NCBI GenBank assembly: GCA_963737555.1
Contig: CAVTTB010000008.1
Span: 248,001 to 312,000 of the forward strand
Direction of reading: 5' to 3'
Source: JAHJQQ01 sp963737555
GTDB taxonomy: Bacteria; Pseudomonadota; Gammaproteobacteria; Thiohalobacterales; Thiohalobacteraceae
DNA: 64,000 nt
In this document: positions 23,010-34,035 of the stretch, in pieces
How the letters are laid out: the number at the start of each line of letters is the position of its first letter
How positions within the stretch are numbered: the first letter of the stretch is position 1
Notes under the pieces: model-generated
Databases searched by the model: none
What the model was told of the DNA's origin: nothing
What the model saw: only the letters and a program-made list of their open reading frames with translations
Made by a program: the position numbers and the translations under genes

Positions 23010-23067
23010 GGAAGGCTACGGAAGATGCCTTTCGCTTCCCACGGCTATCGCGTATCTTTCCCGGCCT

Positions 23068-24949
23068 ATGTGGAGCCTCGATCAAACCCGTAACACCTAC
23101 AGCCTCGAACACTGGGGCGGCGGCTATTTCGACGTCAATGAGCAGGGTCATCTGCTGGCACGGCCGCGCCGTGGCGCGGACACGCCGGCCATCGATCTGT
23201 ATGCGCTGACCCAGGCCTGCCGCGAGCAAGGCCTGACGCTGCCGGTGCTGGTGCGCTTTTCCGATATCCTGCGCGATCGCGTCGACACGCTGTGCAATGC
23301 CTTCGCGCAAGCGCGCGGCGTCGATGACTATCAAGGGCGCTACACCGCTGTCTATCCGATCAAGGTCAACCAACAGCAGAGCGTGGTCGCCGAAATCCTC
23401 GCGCACGGCGCCAATCGCGTCGGCCTGGAGGCGGGCAGCAAACCGGAATTGATGGCGGTGCTGGCGCTGTCGCGTCCCGGCGGCACCATCATCTGCAACG
23501 GCTACAAAGATCGCGAATACATTCGTCTGGCGCTTGATCGGCAAGCGCCTCGGCCATCGCGTGTTCATCGTCGTGGAAAAACTCTCCGAGTTGGATCTGG
23601 TGATTGAGGAATCGCGCGCGCTCGGCATCGAGCCGCTGCTCGGCCTGCGCGTGCGCTTGGCCTCTATCGGTGCCGGCAAGTGGCAGAACACCGGTGGCGA
23701 GAAGGCCAAGTTCGGTCTCAATGCCGCTCAGGTGCTGACGCTGGTCGAACACCTGCGCAGCGCCGGTCTGCTCAATAGCCTGCAATTGCTGCACTGTCAT
23801 CTCGGTTCGCAGATCGCCAACATCCGTGACATTCAGCGCGGCATGCGCGAAGTCGCGCGCTATTTCGCCGAGTTGCATGCGCTGGGCGTGCCGTTGGCCA
23901 ATGTCGATGTCGGCGGCGGCCTGGGTATCGACTACGAAGGTACGCATTCGCGCAGCTTCTGCTCCATCAATTATTCGGTGGAAGAGTACGCGCACAACGT
24001 CGTGCACGCGTTGTGGGAGGTCTGCACCGAACACGCGCTGCCGCACCCGGACATCATCACCGAATCCGGCCGTGCCATGACCGCACATCACGCCATGCTG
24101 ATCACCAATGTGATCGACAGCGAACAGGCGCCGGGCAATGGCGAGATCGAAGCGCCGAGTGAAGATGATCCGCTGATCATCCAGGATCTCTGGCGCGTGC
24201 TGGAAAATCTCGCCAGCCGTTCCGTGCTGGAGGCCTATCACGATGCCGCGCATTGGTTGGGCGAGGCGCAGTCGATGTATCTGCACGGCATCATCGATTT
24301 GAGTCAGCGCGCACGCATCGAATCGCTGTACGCAACCATCTGCCAGCGCGTGCGCGCCCTGCTCAAGGGCAGTCGCAGCGCGCACCGCGAGGTGCTCGAC
24401 GAACTCAACGAGAAGCTCGCCGACAAATATTTCATCAATCTGTCGGTGTTCCAGTCCATGCCCGACGTGTGGGCCATCGACCAGATCTTCCCGATCGTGC
24501 CGCTGCATCGTCTCGACGAGGCGCCGACGCGCCGCGCCGTGTTGCAGGATCTCACCTGCGACTCCGACGGCCGCATCGATCAATACGTCGACAACGACGG
24601 CATCGAGAGCACGCTGCCGGTGCATACCTATCACCCCGGCGATGAATACCTGTTGGGCGTGTTCCTGGTCGGCGCCTATCAGGAAATTCTCGGCGACATG
24701 CACAACCTGTTCGGCGATACCGATGCCGTCAACGTCACCTTGAACGCCGCCGGCGGTTACGATCTCTCGCAACCGGAACGCGGCGACACCATCGACGAAT
24801 TACTGCGCTATGTGCATTTCGACACCGACGCGCTGCGTGCCGCCTATCACGAGAAGATCGCCGCCGCGACGCTGTCGGATCAAGAGCGCGCCTTCTTCAC
24901 CCAGGCACTCGAAGACGGCTTGACGGGCTATACTTATCTGGAAGATTGA
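23068..24949 (+). CDS. speA: Biosynthetic arginine decarboxylase SpeA (frameshifted)
   Basis: A PLP enzyme of about 627 residues (EC 4.1.1.19) that makes agmatine from arginine. The N-terminal part has YPIKVNQQQSVV (PLP lysine) and LEAGSKPELMAVLAL up to GYKDREYIRLAL. The frame then breaks: one extra T at 23534/23535 turns the expected ALIGKRLGH into ALDRQ. The rest (IVVEKLSELDLV, GKWQNTGGEKAKFGL, LLHCHLGSQIANIRDI, ITESGRAMTAHH, LTCDSDGRID, GAYQEILGDMHNLFGD, TGYTYLED) is intact in the next frame. A single-base insertion therefore splits an otherwise perfect gene. The start at 23068 is by homology; its ribosome-binding site is poor. Confidence 0.9.
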
Positions 24950-24960
24950 GCGTGTGCGGG

Positions 24961-25072
24961 AAACCACCAAGGTGCCAAGTACGCCAAGGATATTTGAACC
25001 GCCAAGACGCCAAGGCGCCAAAGATTTTTATCCAGAAAGAATTTCTTGGCGCCTTTGCGTCTTGGCGGTTCA
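24961..25072. repeat. Long palindromic repeat (GAACCGCCAAG family), copy 3, short form
   Basis: GAACCGCCAAGACGCCAAGG (from 24996) pairs with CTTGGCGCCTTTGCGTCTTG and GGCGGTTC (to 25071). It is preceded by a degenerate unit, AACCACCAAGGTGCCAAG. Only one palindrome level is present, unlike the nested copies at the urt operon. Confidence 0.85.
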
Positions 25073-25115
25073 ATAGATTTTCTCTTGGTAAACTTCGTGA
25101 CGTGGCGGTTTATAG

Positions 25116-26026
25116 ATGCCTATGCCAGAAACCACAAACAGCGTCGGTGTGATCGGTCTCGGTGCCATGGGTGCGTCGATGGCACGCAACCTTGCGCGCG
25201 CCGGGCTGCTCGCCGCGGTGTGGAATCGCACCACCAGCAAGGCCGAGGCGCTTGCCGCTGAACTCGGTGTCGTGCGGGCAAGCGATCCTGACGAACTCGC
25301 CCGCCGTTGCGATGTCATACTGACCTGCGTCTCCGCGGACAGCGATCTGCTCAACGTGATCGATGCGCTGATGCCGGGCTTGAGTGCCGGCAAACTGGTC
25401 ATCGATACCTCAACTGTGCAACCGGCAACCGCCGAGGCAATTGCGCAGCGCTTGGCCAAGGTGGGTTGTGACTTCCTGGATGCGCCGGTGTCCGGCGGCG
25501 TCGAGGGTGCGCGCAACGCGACGCTGGCGATCATGGTCGGCGGTACCGTGGCAAACGTGGAGCGCGCGCGTCCCGTGTTGAACGCCATCGGTCAGCGCAT
25601 CGCGCATATGGGTCCGGTCGGCAATGGCCAGTCCACCAAGGCCGTTAACCAAATCATGTGCGCGGGCATCAACCACGCCGTCACCGAAGCGCTCGCGTTC
25701 GCCGAGGCACAAGGGTCTGCCGCTCGATAAGAGTGATCGACGTTGTCAGCAGTGGCGCCGCCGGTAACTGGTTTCTCGAAAAGCGCGGGCCGACAATGGT
25801 GCGCTGCGATTTCGCGCCGGGCTTCAAGGTCGCGCTACATCACAAGGATCTCGCCATCTGCAAAGCGATCGCCGAACAGCGTGGCGTCACGCTGCCGGTG
25901 GTCGAGATGACCTTGAGTCAATATCGCCGGCTGATGGATGCGGGTTACGGCGATGAAGACATCTCGGCCTTGTACCGCGAGAAACGTAAATTGTTCGATC
26001 AAGAGTGCCCGGATCTTGATACTTGA
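25116..26026 (+). CDS. NAD(P)-dependent 3-hydroxyisobutyrate/2-hydroxy-3-oxopropionate dehydrogenase family protein (frameshifted)
   Basis: A beta-hydroxyacid dehydrogenase of about 300 residues. Rossmann motif VGVIGLGAMGASMARNLARAG, substrate motif FLDAPVSGGVEGARNATLAIMVGG, catalytic lysine region GNGQSTKAVNQIM. The reading breaks after FAEAQG: extra bases at 25716 (T) and 25732 (A) hide the expected LPLDKVIDVVSSGAAGNWFLEKRGP. The C-terminal half (FKVALHHKDLAICKAIAEQ) resumes in another frame to 26026. The exact substrate cannot be told. The gene lies just after copy 3 of the palindromic repeat; ATG at 25122 is an alternative start. Confidence 0.85.
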
Positions 26027-26102
26027 TTCGAGCGGTAAGGCCTCGTCGAGCGTGCACCTGCAGGACAGGTAATAACGACCCACATAAAACGGAATAACCA
26101 AC

Positions 26103-26411
26103 ATGAACTACAAGAACGTCGAAATCCGCAAGAAGGCCAACGTCTATCACGACGGCAAAGTCACCAGCCGCACCATCATCACCGACAGTGGTGAGATGAA
26201 AAGCCTTGGCGTGATGTTGCCCGGCCTGTATCGCTTCAGCACCGAGGCGCCGGAAATCATGGAACTGACCCAGGGCAAGTGCCGCGTGAAACTGGCCGGT
26301 GAAGATCACTGGACCGATTACGCCGGCGGTGAAAGTTTCAAGGTGCCCGGCAATTCACATTTCGAAATCGAAGTCGCCGATCTGCTCGATTACATCTGTC
26401 ACTTCGGTTAA
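26103..26411 (+). CDS. ppnP: Pyrimidine/purine nucleoside phosphorylase PpnP
   Basis: A 102-residue single-domain cupin-like protein (formerly DUF1255/YaiE). It cleaves nucleosides with phosphate, yielding the base and ribose 1-phosphate. Diagnostic segments: SLGVMLPGLYRFSTEAPEIMEL, WTDYAGGESFKVPGNSHFEIEV, and the C-terminal DYICHFG. Length is slightly above that of the E. coli protein (94). It ends 5 bp before pyruvate kinase and is probably co-transcribed with it. Confidence 0.9.
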   Translation: MNYKNVEIRKKANVYHDGKVTSRTIITDSGEMKSLGVMLPGLYRFSTEAPEIMELTQGKCRVKLAGEDHWTDYAGGESFKVPGNSHFEIEVADLLDYICHFG

Positions 26412-26416
26412 GCGTC

Positions 26417-27892
26417 ATGTCTAAACGCCGCGCCGACGCAACCTTGAGTCGCGAACATATCGCCCTGCGCTGGCGGCGCACCAAGATCATCGCCACGCTC
26501 GGCCCGGCCTCGGCCGCGCCCGATGTGCTCAAACGGTTGGTGGCGGCCGGCGTCGATGTGATTCGGCTGAATATGTCGCACGGCGATCACGCGAGTCATC
26601 GCGAGAACGTGCAACGCATTCGCGCCGCCGCAGACAGCGCCGGCAAGCACATCGCCATTCTGATGGATTTGTGCGGCCCGAAGATTCGCGTCGGCCGTTT
26701 CGCCGATGGCGGTATCGATCTTAACGATGGCGCGACGGTGACCGTGACTACCGCTGCCGTCACCGGGCGCGACGGTCTGATTCCCTCGCAGTACAAAACC
26801 CTCGCCAAGGATGTCGCCAAAGGCGAACGCATCCTGCTCGACGACGGCAAGATGGAGCTGAGCGTCCTGTCGAAGTCGGGCGATGATGTGCGTTGTCGCG
26901 TCGTCCACGGTGGGCGACTCACCGACAACAAGGGCATGAACCTGCCCGACTCTAAACTCTCGACGCCCGCGCTGACGGCTAAAGACAAGTTAGACGCGAA
27001 GCTGGCCATCGAACTCGGTGTGGATTTCCTGGCGCTGAGTTTCGTGCGCGCCGCCGCTGACGTCACGCAGTTAAAACGATTTCTGGCGCGACACAAGGCC
27101 GATATTCCCATCATCAGCAAGATCGAACGCCCCGAAGCGGTCGCGGCCATCGATGAGATTCTGGATGTGTCTTACGGCATCATGGTGGCGCGCGGCGATC
27201 TCGGCATCGAACTGCCCGCCGAGCGCGTGCCGCTGATTCAGCGCGACTTGATCGAGCGTGCGCGATCCCATGCCGTGCCGGTGATCGTCGCTACGCAAAT
27301 GCTGGAATCCATGATTACCGCCGCGCGACCGACGCGCGCGGAAGTCGGTGACGTCGCCGGCGCGGCGCTCTCCAGTGCCGATGCTGTGATGCTGTCGGCG
27401 GAAACCGCCAGCGGAAAATTTCCGGTCGAAGCGGTGCAGACCATGGACCGCATCCTGCGCGAGATCGAACGCCATCAGTGGCACAGCGGTCGCTTTGTCG
27501 GCGATGCCCTTGCGGTCGGCAACGAAAAAATCTACAGCGACCGTGAGGCGGTCGCGCACGCCGCCGTGGAACTCGCGCGTGATTTGAAACTCGCGGCGCT
27601 GGTCATCCCCACTATGAGCGGCACCACTGCGCGCATTATGGCCGCGCACCGCGCCACCGCGCCGCTGATCGGTGTGTGCGCGCATGACACCATCAGTCGG
27701 CGCTTGGCGCTGCATTGGGGCGTAATACCGGTGCGGGTGACGGAGTCAGATACGCGTGACTGGCGGCATCTCTGCGAATTAGTTGCACCGTGTATCGGTC
27801 TGAGCGGGAAAGGTCTGCAAGTGTTGGTGTTGGCCGGATTCAGCGACAAGCCTGGGCATAACGAGCCGGTGATGAAGATGTTACGGCTGTAG
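26417..27892 (+). CDS. pyk: Pyruvate kinase
   Basis: A 491-residue glycolytic enzyme (EC 2.7.1.40). RRTKIIATLGPASA starts the barrel; VIRLNMSHGDHASH, LMDLCGPKIRVG, the B domain (about residues 85-180), DFLALSFVRAA, IISKIERPEAV (catalytic Lys), GIMVARGDLGIELP and ATQMLESMI are all present. The C-terminal allosteric domain contains MSGTTARIMAAHR. The sequence is closer to PykA-type enzymes, but I do not separate the isozymes. It directly follows ppnP. Confidence 0.95.
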   Translation: MSKRRADATLSREHIALRWRRTKIIATLGPASAAPDVLKRLVAAGVDVIRLNMSHGDHASHRENVQRIRAAADSAGKHIAILMDLCGPKIRVGRFADGGIDLNDGATVTVTTAAVTGRDGLIPSQYKTLAKDVAKGERILLDDGKMELSVLSKSGDDVRCRVVHGGRLTDNKGMNLPDSKLSTPALTAKDKLDAKLAIELGVDFLALSFVRAAADVTQLKRFLARHKADIPIISKIERPEAVAAIDEILDVSYGIMVARGDLGIELPAERVPLIQRDLIERARSHAVPVIVATQMLESMITAARPTRAEVGDVAGAALSSADAVMLSAETASGKFPVEAVQTMDRILREIERHQWHSGRFVGDALAVGNEKIYSDREAVAHAAVELARDLKLAALVIPTMSGTTARIMAAHRATAPLIGVCAHDTISRRLALHWGVIPVRVTESDTRDWRHLCELVAPCIGLSGKGLQVLVLAGFSDKPGHNEPVMKMLRL

Positions 27893-27942
27893 TGTTGCCA
27901 TGGAGTACTGGCTTTCTTATACCGAAAGATGGCGCATGAACA

Positions 27943-28383
27943 CTACGGCGCCGTCTCTACCCGCAACACCGTATTATCAATTCCTACCACTTTCACCTTA
28001 CTCCCCGCCGGACAATCTGCGCCCTCTATTTTCCAGGTCGAGTCGTCGACACGGATCTTGCCGATGCCGTTGGTGATGGGTGCCTCGAGGGTGAAGGTGC
28101 GGCCGATGTATTGCGAGCCACGGCGATTGAGTGTGGGTTCGTCGGTAGTGATAGGGTTGTTTCTACGGTAGCTGCGCCAGGCGATGATGGAGCCGACAGC
28201 GGCGATTGAAAACAGCATGAACTGATATTCCCAGGTCATGCTCGGCACGAAGTACAGCGTTGCGCCGACCACGCCGGCGGCGATACCGATCCACAGCATG
28301 AAGGCGCCGGGCGCGAACACTTCAAGAATAATCAGTAGCGCGGCGATGATGAACCAATGCCAATAGGTCAGTTGTTCCAGCAT
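27943..28383 (-). CDS. NfeD-family membrane protein
   Basis: A 146-residue NfeD-like protein: two or three membrane helices (HWFIIAALLIILEVFAPGAFMLWIGIAAGVVGATLYF) and a C-terminal OB-fold (YIGRTFTLEAPITNGIGKIRVDDSTWKIEG). NfeD proteins pair with SPFH-domain proteins in membrane quality control. The ATG overlaps the stop codon of the SPFH gene (TGATG), a sign of translational coupling. Confidence 0.88.
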   Translation of the reverse strand: MLEQLTYWHWFIIAALLIILEVFAPGAFMLWIGIAAGVVGATLYFVPSMTWEYQFMLFSIAAVGSIIAWRSYRRNNPITTDEPTLNRRGSQYIGRTFTLEAPITNGIGKIRVDDSTWKIEGADCPAGSKVKVVGIDNTVLRVETAP

Positions 28384-29309
28384 CACTTGGCGGCTCCTTT
28401 GCTCTTGAGCGCATCCTTGAACATTTCAGTGATGCCGCCGACGGCGCCGATCAGGTTGGACGCTTCCAGCGGCATCATGATCAATTTCTGATTCGGTGCG
28501 ATGGCGATGGCTTGCAGTGCATCGGTGTATTTCAGTGCGATGAAATAATTGAGCGCGTTGACGTCGCCCTTGGCGATGGATTCGGACACCATCTGCGTGG
28601 CGCGCGCCTCGGCCTCGGCTTCGCGTTCGCGCGCTTCGGCATCGCGGAAAGCGGCTTCGCGGCGGCCTTCGGCTTCGAGAATCGCGGCCTGTTTTTCACC
28701 TTCGGCTTTGAGGATGGCGGATTGGCGGAAGCCTTCGGCTTCGAGAATGTTGGCGCGCTTTTCACGTTCGGCCTTCATCTGGCGGGCCATGGAATCCACC
28801 AGGTCGCGCGGCGGGGTGATGTCTTTGATCTCGATGCGCGTGACCTTCACGCCCCAGGGCGTGGTCGCATCGTCGACGACGTGCAACAGCTGGGCGTTGA
28901 TCTTGTCGCGCTGCGAGAGCAGTTCGTCGAGGTCCATCGAACCCATGACGGTACGGATGTTGGTCATGGTGAGATTGAGGATGGCGATTTCCAGTTGGCT
29001 GACTTCATAGGCCGCTTTGGCCGCGTCGAGCACTTGGAAAAACATCACGCCGTCGACTTTGACCATGGCGTTGTCTTTGGTGATGACTTCCTGCGAGGGC
29101 ACGTCGACCACTTGCTCCATCATGTTCAGCTTCTTGCCGACGCGGTCGATGACGGGCGTGATCAGATTGAGGCCGGGGCGCAGGGTTTTGGTGTAACGGC
29201 CGAAACGCTCGACGGTGAATTCCATGCCTTGGGGCACGGACTTGACGCCCATGAACACCACGACAATGGCCAGGACGAAGATCAGCAATACGAATTCTTG
29301 AAAGCCCAT
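28383..29309 (-). CDS. SPFH/band-7 (stomatin, QmcA-like) protein
   Basis: A 308-residue membrane protein: N-terminal membrane segment (FVLLIFVLAIVVVFMGV), then the SPFH domain (GMEFTVERFGRYTKTLRPGLNLITPVIDRV, VPSQEVITKDNAMVKVDGVMFFQV, AILNLTMTNIRTVMGSMDLDELLSQRD) and a coiled coil built of EAEGxRxAAI repeats (about residues 195-250). It resembles QmcA and associates with NfeD and membrane proteases. The start at 29309 has GAGGAAGAATTA upstream; upstream in-frame codons have no support. Operon with nfeD. Confidence 0.92.
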   Translation of the reverse strand: MGFQEFVLLIFVLAIVVVFMGVKSVPQGMEFTVERFGRYTKTLRPGLNLITPVIDRVGKKLNMMEQVVDVPSQEVITKDNAMVKVDGVMFFQVLDAAKAAYEVSQLEIAILNLTMTNIRTVMGSMDLDELLSQRDKINAQLLHVVDDATTPWGVKVTRIEIKDITPPRDLVDSMARQMKAEREKRANILEAEGFRQSAILKAEGEKQAAILEAEGRREAAFRDAEAREREAEAEARATQMVSESIAKGDVNALNYFIALKYTDALQAIAIAPNQKLIMMPLEASNLIGAVGGITEMFKDALKSKGAAK

Positions 29310-29472
29310 GTAATTCTTCCTCAGTAGACGCATGCGCACGGGGGTGCGTCGACGCATTGGGTTGGGAGTATAGGGCCGGCTGCGGTCAGGGGCAAAGCCG
29401 AGGTGGAGTTATGAGTTGCAGATGATGTTACATAAGCCATCATCGCGAGCGCAGCGCGTGCGATGAATTGAA

Positions 29473-29530
29473 GTAGCCCGGATGCAATCCGGGATGAGGT
29501 AGGCTGACTCCCGGATTACATCCGGGCTAC
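29473..29530. repeat. REP-like repeat, GTAGCCCGGATG family, compact copy
   Basis: GTAGCCCGGATGCAATCCGG at 29473 pairs with CCGGATTACATCCGGGCTAC ending at 29530. The preceding sequence (ATCGCGAGCGCAGCGC...) is shared with the copy at 59270, so the full mobile unit is longer than the hairpin. Confidence 0.9.
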
Positions 29531-29549
29531 GTTCTCAATGACGGGTTCC

Positions 29550-31457
29550 TTAGCCGTTACGACGGGCTTCGAGCGCATCCCAGCGCGCATAGGTGCGGCT
29601 GAGTTCCGCCTCGAGCTTTGCCAACTCGTCCTTGATGGTGGCGACGAAATCGTTGGCCTGACGATAAATCGCCGGGTCGGCGAGTTGCAACTGCAGCGCG
29701 GCCAATTTGGCCTCGAGGGCCTCGATCTGCGCGGGGAGTTGGTCCAGCTCGCGTTGCTCTTTGTTGTTCAGCTTACTGCGCGCCGGCGCGGTGGGGGCGA
29801 CAGTCGCTGCCGGCGTCGTGGCAGGTGTGGGTTGGGGCGGTGCGGTGCGGGCGCTGGCCGGTGGACGCCGTTGCCGCAGCCAGTCTTCGTAACCGCCGAC
29901 ATATTCGCTGATGCGGCCATCGCCTTCGAACACCATGGTGCTGGTGACCAGGTGATCGAGAAAGGCGCGGTCATGGCTGACGAGTAATAAAGTGCCTTGG
30001 TATTCGAGCAGCCGTTCTTCCAGCAGCTCCAGCGTTTCTATGTCGAGATCGTTGGTCGGCTCGTCCATCACCAGGACGTTGAAGCCTTTGGTGAACAGTT
30101 GCGCGAGCAGCAGCCGGTTGCGTTCACCGCCGGAGAGTGTGCCGGCGGGTTGGCGAATGCGCTCGGGCGTGAACAGGAAATCCTGCAAATAGGACATGAC
30201 GTGGCGGTTCTGGCCGTTGATGGTGATCGTGTCGCGGCCTTGGGCGAGATTCTCCAACACGCTTTTGTCGGAATCGATGTCGCTGCGTTGCTGATCGAAG
30301 TAGGCGACTTCGAGTTTGGTGCCAAGGTTCACGCGGCCACTCTGCGGCGTGAGTTCGCCTAGCAACAAACGCAGTAGGGTGGTTTTGCCGACGCCGTTTG
30401 GACCGATGATGCCGATCTTGTCGCCGCGCATGAGCGTGGTGGAAAAATCGCGCACGATGGGTTTGCCGTCCCAGGCGTAGCTGATGTTCTCGATTTCGGC
30501 GACCAGTTTCCCGGAGCGTTCGGCGTCCTGAATCTGCATATTCGCCGTCCCGGTACGTTCACGGCGCGCGCCGCGCTCTTCGCGCAAGGCCTTCAGCGCG
30601 CGCACGCGGCCTTCGTTGCGGGTGCGACGCGCCTTGATGCCTTGGCGAATCCAGGTCTCTTCCTGCGACAGACGCTTGTCGAACAGCGCGTTCTGTTGGG
30701 TTTCGGCTTCCAGTGCCGCCTGTTTGCGTTCGAGGTAGGTCGCGTAGTCGCAGTCCCAACTGGTCAGTCGGCCGCGGTCGAGTTCGATGATGCGCGTGGC
30801 CAGCCGTTGCAGAAAGGCGCGGTCGTGGGTGATGAACAGCAGCGTGCCGTTGTAGTCGAGCAGGAATTCTTCCAACCAGGCGATGGCGGCGAGATCCAGA
30901 TGGTTGGTGGGCTCGTCGAGCAGCAGCAGTTCGGGGTCGGTGACCAGCGCGCGCGCCAGCAGGGCGCGGCGCTTCAAGCCGCCGGAGAGGCTGGTGAATT
31001 CCAGGTCGGGATCAAGTTGCAGGCGCGACAGGGTGGATTCTACACGCTGTTCCCAGAGCCAGCCGTCGCGACTCTCGAGTTCGTGCTGGGCATCTTCGAG
31101 TTCGTTCAGGGCAGCAGTTGTCGGGTCATGGGCCACCGCGACGCTGGCGGCGTGGTAGCGCGACAGTATCGGTGCCGCTTCGCCGAGCCCCCCGGCCACC
31201 ACGTCAAACAGATTGCCGTGCAGATCGGCGGGCACGTCCTGGGTCAGCCGTGCGCAGCGCAGGCCTTGGCGACGGTCGATGTTGCCGGCGTCGGGGAGGA
31301 TTTCCTCGGCGATGAGTTTCAGCAGGGTCGACTTGCCGGTGCCGTTGCGGCCGATCAGACAGACGCGCTCACCCGGTTCCAAACTCAGGTCGACGCCGTC
31401 CAGCAGCGGGTGTCCACCGAAGTCGAGCACGATGTTACGGAGCGTGATTAAGGGCAT
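29550..31457 (-). CDS. uup: ABC-F family ATPase Uup
   Basis: A 635-residue cytoplasmic protein with two ABC domains and no membrane segment. Walker A motifs GRNGTGKST and GPNGVGKTT, signatures LSGGLKRRALLA and LSGGERNRLLLAQ, Walker B LLLLDEPTNHLD and VLVMDEPTNDLD. The C-terminal region after residue 540 is a Pro/Ala linker plus coiled coil (NNKEQRELDQLPAQIEALEAKLAALQ), which is the Uup-type DNA-binding tail and separates it from EttA. Uup acts in ribosome function and transposon excision control. No clear ribosome-binding site precedes the start. Confidence 0.92.
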   Translation of the reverse strand: MPLITLRNIVLDFGGHPLLDGVDLSLEPGERVCLIGRNGTGKSTLLKLIAEEILPDAGNIDRRQGLRCARLTQDVPADLHGNLFDVVAGGLGEAAPILSRYHAASVAVAHDPTTAALNELEDAQHELESRDGWLWEQRVESTLSRLQLDPDLEFTSLSGGLKRRALLARALVTDPELLLLDEPTNHLDLAAIAWLEEFLLDYNGTLLFITHDRAFLQRLATRIIELDRGRLTSWDCDYATYLERKQAALEAETQQNALFDKRLSQEETWIRQGIKARRTRNEGRVRALKALREERGARRERTGTANMQIQDAERSGKLVAEIENISYAWDGKPIVRDFSTTLMRGDKIGIIGPNGVGKTTLLRLLLGELTPQSGRVNLGTKLEVAYFDQQRSDIDSDKSVLENLAQGRDTITINGQNRHVMSYLQDFLFTPERIRQPAGTLSGGERNRLLLAQLFTKGFNVLVMDEPTNDLDIETLELLEERLLEYQGTLLLVSHDRAFLDHLVTSTMVFEGDGRISEYVGGYEDWLRQRRPPASARTAPPQPTPATTPAATVAPTAPARSKLNNKEQRELDQLPAQIEALEAKLAALQLQLADPAIYRQANDFVATIKDELAKLEAELSRTYARWDALEARRNG

Positions 31458-31876
31458 GGGGCGGAGGACTCAGGTGTCGTGTGCGTGTGCCAACAGTGGG
31501 CATATTAGCGGCCACTGGTTATGCACAAATCTTGTGGATAACTGTGTGGAGCGTTTGGGGTCAACCGGGTTCTGACCGCGTCGTTGCTGGTTCAATCTTA
31601 AAATGACCAATTTGTGACCGTGAACGTGTTAAATATGTATTTCAATAAGTTACACGTTAGTTGCTGGTCATGCTGGGTTTTTATCAGCGGGCCGCGCCCG
31701 GGTCATAATTTTGACAAACTGCTGTGAATAAAGACCCCCGACGTTTCATCGAAAGGCCCTCAAACTGCCCTCTATTGAGATCACGGACTTAGCGAATTCT
31801 GATCGGATTGTCGTGAGTATTCACCTGCAACCCTGGCTGAGATTTCGTCGGCCAGGGTTACATGCATCAGTGTGTT
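31458..31876. other. Intergenic region between uup and the tRNA
   Basis: About 420 bp with no convincing gene. It carries two inverted DnaA boxes (31519-31541) and an AT-rich stretch with an imperfect dyad (AACGTGTTAA ... TTACACGTTA, about 31622-31669). It would hold the uup promoter and the tRNA transcript end. Confidence 0.6.
31519..31541. promoter_or_regulatory. Pair of inverted DnaA boxes
   Basis: TTATGCACA (31519-31527) and TGTGGATAA (31533-31541, reverse of TTATCCACA) are both perfect DnaA 9-mers (TTATNCACA) facing each other with 5 bp between. They lie about 60 bp upstream of uup. Confidence 0.65.
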
Positions 31877-31953
<77 letters not shown>

Positions 31954-32033
31954 GGAAGGGCGGGAGTATAAAGAGGTCGGGCAGCGGCGTCACCCGTCAG
32001 CCAAACAGGCTGACGGGAACGATGACCTTGAGA

Positions 32034-33887
<1,854 letters not shown>

Positions 33888-34035
33888 GTGTTTTCGCTAT
33901 GTTTTCTTTAGTATGTAGATCCCGCAGCAGGTGCGTTGCGGGGTCGACGCAAAATCAAACCTCCAGTGTAGCGGAGGAGTCCCTGCATTACCAGCCGCTA
34001 ATGTACCCATTAATGCCGCCTTGGGTGCGGGGTAA

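Noticed and set aside
31458..31876. Chromosomal replication origin
   Set aside because: Only two DnaA boxes, no dnaA, mnmG, rpmH or parAB genes nearby, and no long unwinding region of 13-mers. Kept only as a DnaA box pair.
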